Positions 60,753-64,000 of a stretch of DNA of 64,000 bases are shown here, one piece after another; position 1 is the first letter of the stretch, and every line of letters starts with the position of its first letter. A program made the position numbers and the translations under genes. The notes under the pieces were generated by a model. The model did not search any database and was not told where the DNA came from. It worked only from the letters and a program-made list of their open reading frames with translations. This DNA is from Bacteroidales bacterium (GTDB taxonomy: Bacteria > Bacteroidota > Bacteroidia > Bacteroidales > UBA7960): NCBI GenBank assembly GCA_007118495.1, contig SKRM01000031.1, positions 1-64,000 on the forward strand, in the 5' to 3' direction.

Positions 60753-61775
60753 TTATGGGCTGCTTTCATTGATGTAACGTATGGCGTACTCCAGAATGTT
60801 ATCGCGGCCGTGTACCTCAAAGCTGACCCTTAAATTGATCCGGACATCTGGCTGAATGCCGTGCTCAACATTGAAACCTTCAGGGTCGAGGGTCATGGTA
60901 GCAGAATACCTTAACAACCATCCATTTGGGAGTTCCTTATCGACCGGAATTCCGCCTCCCCCTCCACTTTTGTCACCCATAAGCGTTACATGGGGCAAGG
61001 CGCTCATCTTTAAAATAAAATCATTTGTAGCACTATATGAAAACCTGTTCATGAGAATCACCACCGGTTTTAAAAATTGTTGGGCACCTTCAGGTGAAAG
61101 GTACTGAGCAAAGGGTTCATGAAAGTCGTCATGAGCGGGTCCTCTTTTGTACAAATGGTTCGAGACATGTCTGGTTTTATCTGCAAACCTTGACGCCAGT
61201 ATCCTGCCGTTGCGGCTGCTGCCCCCGCCATTGCTCCTGACATCAATGATGATTCCATTCAGATCAGAATAATCCCTGATCAGTGCATCAATATCATTGG
61301 CCTTTATTTCTGAAGAAAAACTTTCATAATAGATATAGGCAACAGAATCTATGACCTGTGAGACAAACGGCCCTGAATGGCTGGCATCTATACCCAGATA
61401 GGTCTGGAAAATATTGGTGCGGTTAAAATTCAGTGGTGACTCCATAAACCAGGTATGACTGCGTGAAGATCCAAACTGACTATACAGGTTTACATGCCCG
61501 TCTTTCATGAGAAAAAGCAGATCATCCATCAGGTAAAAGAAATCTTCCTGTTTCATGGCATGGGTTACCTGTGGTCGAAACTCATGGTAGATGCTATCCC
61601 AGTTGATGTCTTTGTATTCAAAAAAAACATATTTTTCATCAAGGGTTTTCCATAGATACTCAAAATTTTTTACAGGATCATCACTGGCCAGATCATCCAT
61701 CCATACTTTTTCACAGGCACCACCCAGCAAGGCCAGTACCACTAAAATGAAAAAATGTTTTTTCCCGGCTTTCAT
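60753..61775 (-). CDS. S41-family peptidase lipoprotein
   Basis: A 340-aa lipoprotein (signal ILVVLALLGGAC) with a C-terminal-processing-protease-like S41 domain. Landmarks are GIIIDVRSNGGGSSRNGRIL and the nucleophile Ser in NRFSYSATNDF (about 247), then MGDKSGGGGGIPV. No PDZ domain is evident, so it is a compact form. It sits between an outer-membrane barrel gene (7 bp) and dus (4 bp). Confidence 0.92.
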   Translation of the reverse strand: MKAGKKHFFILVVLALLGGACEKVWMDDLASDDPVKNFEYLWKTLDEKYVFFEYKDINWDSIYHEFRPQVTHAMKQEDFFYLMDDLLFLMKDGHVNLYSQFGSSRSHTWFMESPLNFNRTNIFQTYLGIDASHSGPFVSQVIDSVAYIYYESFSSEIKANDIDALIRDYSDLNGIIIDVRSNGGGSSRNGRILASRFADKTRHVSNHLYKRGPAHDDFHEPFAQYLSPEGAQQFLKPVVILMNRFSYSATNDFILKMSALPHVTLMGDKSGGGGGIPVDKELPNGWLLRYSATMTLDPEGFNVEHGIQPDVRINLRVSFEVHGRDNILEYAIRYINESSP

Positions 61776-61782
61776 AGTCGAT

Positions 61783-62583
61783 CTAAAAACTGAACATTGT
61801 TTTCACCACCAGCTGATGGCTGGCTGATTTCAATGGGTTTAACACAGTAAGCTGGTTATATTGCCATTGGTACCCCAGGCCAATTGCATGTCCATTAATT
61901 ATTGTTCGGGTTAATCCTGCATAGATCCCCAAACCTGAATAATCAGGCCAGGTGAGAAACCGGCCATTTGTGATATAGGTTGAGAAACGCTGTGGTGTAT
62001 TACCCAGCCAACCTTCAGGCAGTGGATAAGAATAGGAGTGACGTACAACATATGCCAGCAAAGGAAAGTTTACATCGGCCTCAATACAGAAAGTACGGTC
62101 GGATACCTTGATGTGTTGAAGTAAAGATAATTGCAGTGAGAATTGGCTTAATAAATAGTTTTGCCTTTCGCTGTTACGGAACTTATGATGTAGCTTGCTG
62201 GTATATTGAGTCGAGAGCATGCTCCCCACCTTTATGATCCGATTATCGTCTGAAATTTTTGAAATTCGCCGGGTATGTCCGGCGGTAACAATCATGGCTG
62301 CATGATCCATGGCCGATTGCATGACATGGGTTTTGGATGTGGTCATTTGCCCGGTCAGATACTGAAAGTTCAGAGATGTCTGGCTGTTTAAAGACTCTTT
62401 GTGATAAGATATGGTTGAAGTCCACTGAAGGCCACCATATATGAGTGGTGAAAAGCCCTGATCTTGAGTTTGTACAAAACCTGCACCTGTACCGGCTGAA
62501 AGCCACCTGGAATTATCGGCGCTGACAGTGTAGCCTGGCAGAATAAGGTAAAGCACGACGATGATGGTTTTCAGCAATTGCAT
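61783..62583 (-). CDS. Predicted outer-membrane beta-barrel protein
   Basis: A 266-aa exported protein. I chose the start MQLLKTIIVVLYLILPG at 62583; an in-frame ATG at 62607 adds eight residues. The signal peptide is followed by alternating polar/hydrophobic strands (SFQYLTGQM-like, FSLQLSLLQHI, IGLGYQWQYNQL) and the chain ends on Phe (KTMFSF), as required for BAM-dependent outer-membrane insertion. No family is recognised. It is co-transcribed with the S41 lipoprotein. Confidence 0.75.
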   Translation of the reverse strand: MQLLKTIIVVLYLILPGYTVSADNSRWLSAGTGAGFVQTQDQGFSPLIYGGLQWTSTISYHKESLNSQTSLNFQYLTGQMTTSKTHVMQSAMDHAAMIVTAGHTRRISKISDDNRIIKVGSMLSTQYTSKLHHKFRNSERQNYLLSQFSLQLSLLQHIKVSDRTFCIEADVNFPLLAYVVRHSYSYPLPEGWLGNTPQRFSTYITNGRFLTWPDYSGLGIYAGLTRTIINGHAIGLGYQWQYNQLTVLNPLKSASHQLVVKTMFSF

Positions 62584-62607
62584 ATTGGCGCATATTCGAT
62601 AATGCAA

Positions 62608-62659
62608 ATATACAGAAGGTTGCTGTTATTCATTGAATAATCAGCAACCTTCTGTATAT
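62608..62659. repeat. Long near-perfect palindrome between two outer-membrane genes
   Basis: ACAGAAGGTTGCTG (62612-62625) pairs with CAGCAACCTTCTGT (62642-62655). The stem extends outward with ATAT/ATAT and inward through TTATTCA/TGAATAA, giving about 24 bp with one offset base. There is no T-run after it on either strand. It lies between the OmpA-family stop codon (62700) and the next start (62583) on the minus strand. It may stabilise the OmpA message end or set the downstream expression ratio; it could also be a protein-binding site. Confidence 0.75.
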
Positions 62660-62699
62660 GCACGCCTAATGCAATTACAATAAACCGAATGCGCCTTGT

Positions 62700-63872
62700 T
62701 TAATTTTGCACCCGGAACTCAACCCTGCGGTTCAGTGTCCTTCCTTGTTCAGTATCATTGGTTGCTCTTGGATTACTTTCACCAAGTGCCCGAATTGTAA
62801 GCCTGGAAGGATCGATCCCCTTGTTGACAAGGTATGCTTTTACTGATTCTGCACGTCTTTGTGACAGACCGATGTTATATTCTGCAGGCCCCGTAATATC
62901 AGTATGACCAACAACGACAATACGAATGCCCGGATTTTCTCTCATGAACTGTACAACATTGTCCAGAATACTGTGATACGCCGGCTTGATGTTATAACGG
63001 TCAATGTCGAACTGTACATAGGATATTTCAGGATTAAGTGCTTCCTGTGCTTGTTCCCTTGCCAGTTGAGCTTGTCTTCTTTCTTCTTCAAGTCTTAGTC
63101 TTTCAGCCTCTTCAGCTTGCCTTCTGGCTTCTTCAGCTCTTCTTTGCTCTTCGAGCCTTTGCCTTTCAGCTTCTTCAGCGCGTCTTCTTGCCTCTTCAGC
63201 TTCACGGCGGAGTCTTTCGGCCTCATGGTCAACTACCTCAACAGGAACTTCTTCAACAGGAGGCCTGCCAAGGGTGAAAATAAACCCGGCACTGTGCTTC
63301 AAATACCTGTCATTGTCATCACTGTCGATCAGGTCTCTTTTACTGCTGTTGGGAAAATTGGCTGTTGACTGCAGCTGTAAGGCCAGTCTTCGGCTGAACT
63401 GAAACTTCAAACTTAACCCGGCACCAAGCAAGATGTCAATTCCTTCATCGTCGATTCGGTGATCTTCATCATCGACAACGCCATAAAATGCAATACCTGG
63501 TCCGGCCACAATGGACGGAGCAAACCAGGAATCCTGACTTAAAATATATCCATTGTTCAATTTATAGGCAAACAATAGGGTTACATCGTTCTTGTACCCG
63601 CGAAAATCTTGTTGCCAATCTTTTCGGCGGCCATAATGACCCCGGGTGCCTTCTAGCCTAAGGTCAAAACTGGGAGTAAGAAATCGGTTAATGGTTACCC
63701 CTCCAAAGCCGTAAAAGGCTTTATTCAGATCGAAAAATGCATTGGTCAGGTCACCTTTGTACTCGTTCTTTCCACCAATGAAGCCCAGAGCCCATTTATT
63801 GGTTTCATTTTGCGTTAGCCCACTCAATGGAATAAGTAAACAAATCGACAAAAATAGTAGCATTGTTCTCAT
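62700..63872 (-). CDS. OmpA-family protein with barrel and long helical linker
   Basis: A 390-aa outer-membrane protein. A signal peptide (LLFLSICLLIPLSGLTQ) leads to a beta-barrel of about 170 residues. A highly charged repeat of EAERLRREAEEARRRAEE type follows (about 210-275), predicted to be a long single helix or coiled coil. The C-terminal OmpA domain binds peptidoglycan (IRIVVVGHTDITGPAEYN, LSQRRAESVKAYL, NRRVEFRV). The helix could span the periplasm between barrel and cell wall. It is the first gene of its strand here. Confidence 0.93.
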   Translation of the reverse strand: MRTMLLFLSICLLIPLSGLTQNETNKWALGFIGGKNEYKGDLTNAFFDLNKAFYGFGGVTINRFLTPSFDLRLEGTRGHYGRRKDWQQDFRGYKNDVTLLFAYKLNNGYILSQDSWFAPSIVAGPGIAFYGVVDDEDHRIDDEGIDILLGAGLSLKFQFSRRLALQLQSTANFPNSSKRDLIDSDDNDRYLKHSAGFIFTLGRPPVEEVPVEVVDHEAERLRREAEEARRRAEEAERQRLEEQRRAEEARRQAEEAERLRLEEERRQAQLAREQAQEALNPEISYVQFDIDRYNIKPAYHSILDNVVQFMRENPGIRIVVVGHTDITGPAEYNIGLSQRRAESVKAYLVNKGIDPSRLTIRALGESNPRATNDTEQGRTLNRRVEFRVQN

Positions 63873-64000
63873 AATGGCTTGTTTTAGTGAGTAATTGTCT
63901 TGTATAAAGATATGAAATATAATTTGAACATGATGTTACATTTTGGCACAAGATGCTTACAATATTTACACATTTCAACGACAAACACCACCTGCATTAA
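63873..64000. other. A/T-rich upstream region of the OmpA-family gene
   Basis: No gene is seen in these 128 bases. On the minus strand there are partial -7-like words (TATATTTC, TATCTTTA), but none fits TAnnTTTG fully, so I do not call a promoter. The window ends here. Confidence 0.5.

Overview
The window comes from a member of the Bacteroidota, probably class Bacteroidia close to Bacteroidales/Marinilabiliales. The evidence is: a subtilase with a type IX secretion (T9SS) C-terminal sorting domain; Bacteroidota-typical families (DUF3127, DUF3078, the short AMP nucleosidase, YugP-type peptidase, paired LysO halves); repeated promoters of the form TTTG-N19-20-TAnnTTTG; and start codons without strong Shine-Dalgarno sequences. 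It is mostly chromosomal backbone. I see no rRNA, phage, insertion sequence or CRISPR array, and one tRNA.

Layout. 1-3.3 kb: a cluster of small GC-rich hairpins, an S58 peptidase, a beta-lactamase-fold lipoprotein and an Asp/Glu racemase. 3.3-9.1 kb: tRNA-Arg(UCU) with its own promoter and terminator, a TPR lipoprotein, a DUF3078 outer-membrane protein, the TypA/BipA GTPase and a coiled-coil lipoprotein. 9.2-13.5 kb: two exported amidohydrolases, three domains in all, only one of which keeps the HxH metal motif. 13.5-20.3 kb: more hairpin repeats, an unknown protein, an SSB-tailed DUF3127 protein, a group II decarboxylase, then a reverse-strand operon amn-holA-EVE-cvpA-PLP enzyme. 20.4-28.9 kb: an HsdR-N nuclease-like protein, the T9SS subtilase, a CcmF-type haem lyase, a DUF2520 dehydrogenase, kdsC, maf and a membrane zinc peptidase. 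29-34.7 kb: a forward operon surE, small membrane protein, lpxB, SpoIID-like, comEC. 34.7-41.4 kb: LysO lysine exporter as two genes, a LysM glucosaminidase, rsmG, recA, an S9 peptidase and an M15 peptidase.

41.4-49.2 kb is the most distinctive block. It is a compact reverse-strand operon: M28 peptidase, a DmsABC-like molybdopterin oxidoreductase (catalytic, Fe-S and membrane subunits), a 577-aa polytopic membrane protein fused to a THEP1-like P-loop NTPase, and mobA. It reads as a respiratory reductase packaged with cofactor guanylylation and a probable cofactor- or metal-related transport/NTPase protein. The fusion is the best candidate here for an undescribed system.

49.3-56.2 kb is a peptide-utilisation block: tricorn-like S41 protease, Na+-coupled amino-acid transporter and M3 peptidyl-dipeptidase. 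56.3-64 kb: FtsE without FtsX, a glycosyltransferase, an NhaC antiporter, tRNA-dihydrouridine synthase, an S41 lipoprotein, an outer-membrane barrel, a long palindrome and an OmpA-family protein. The many exported peptidases (S58, S8, S9, M15, M28, S41 twice, M3) with amino-acid transporters suggest an organism living largely on proteins and peptides; this is an inference.
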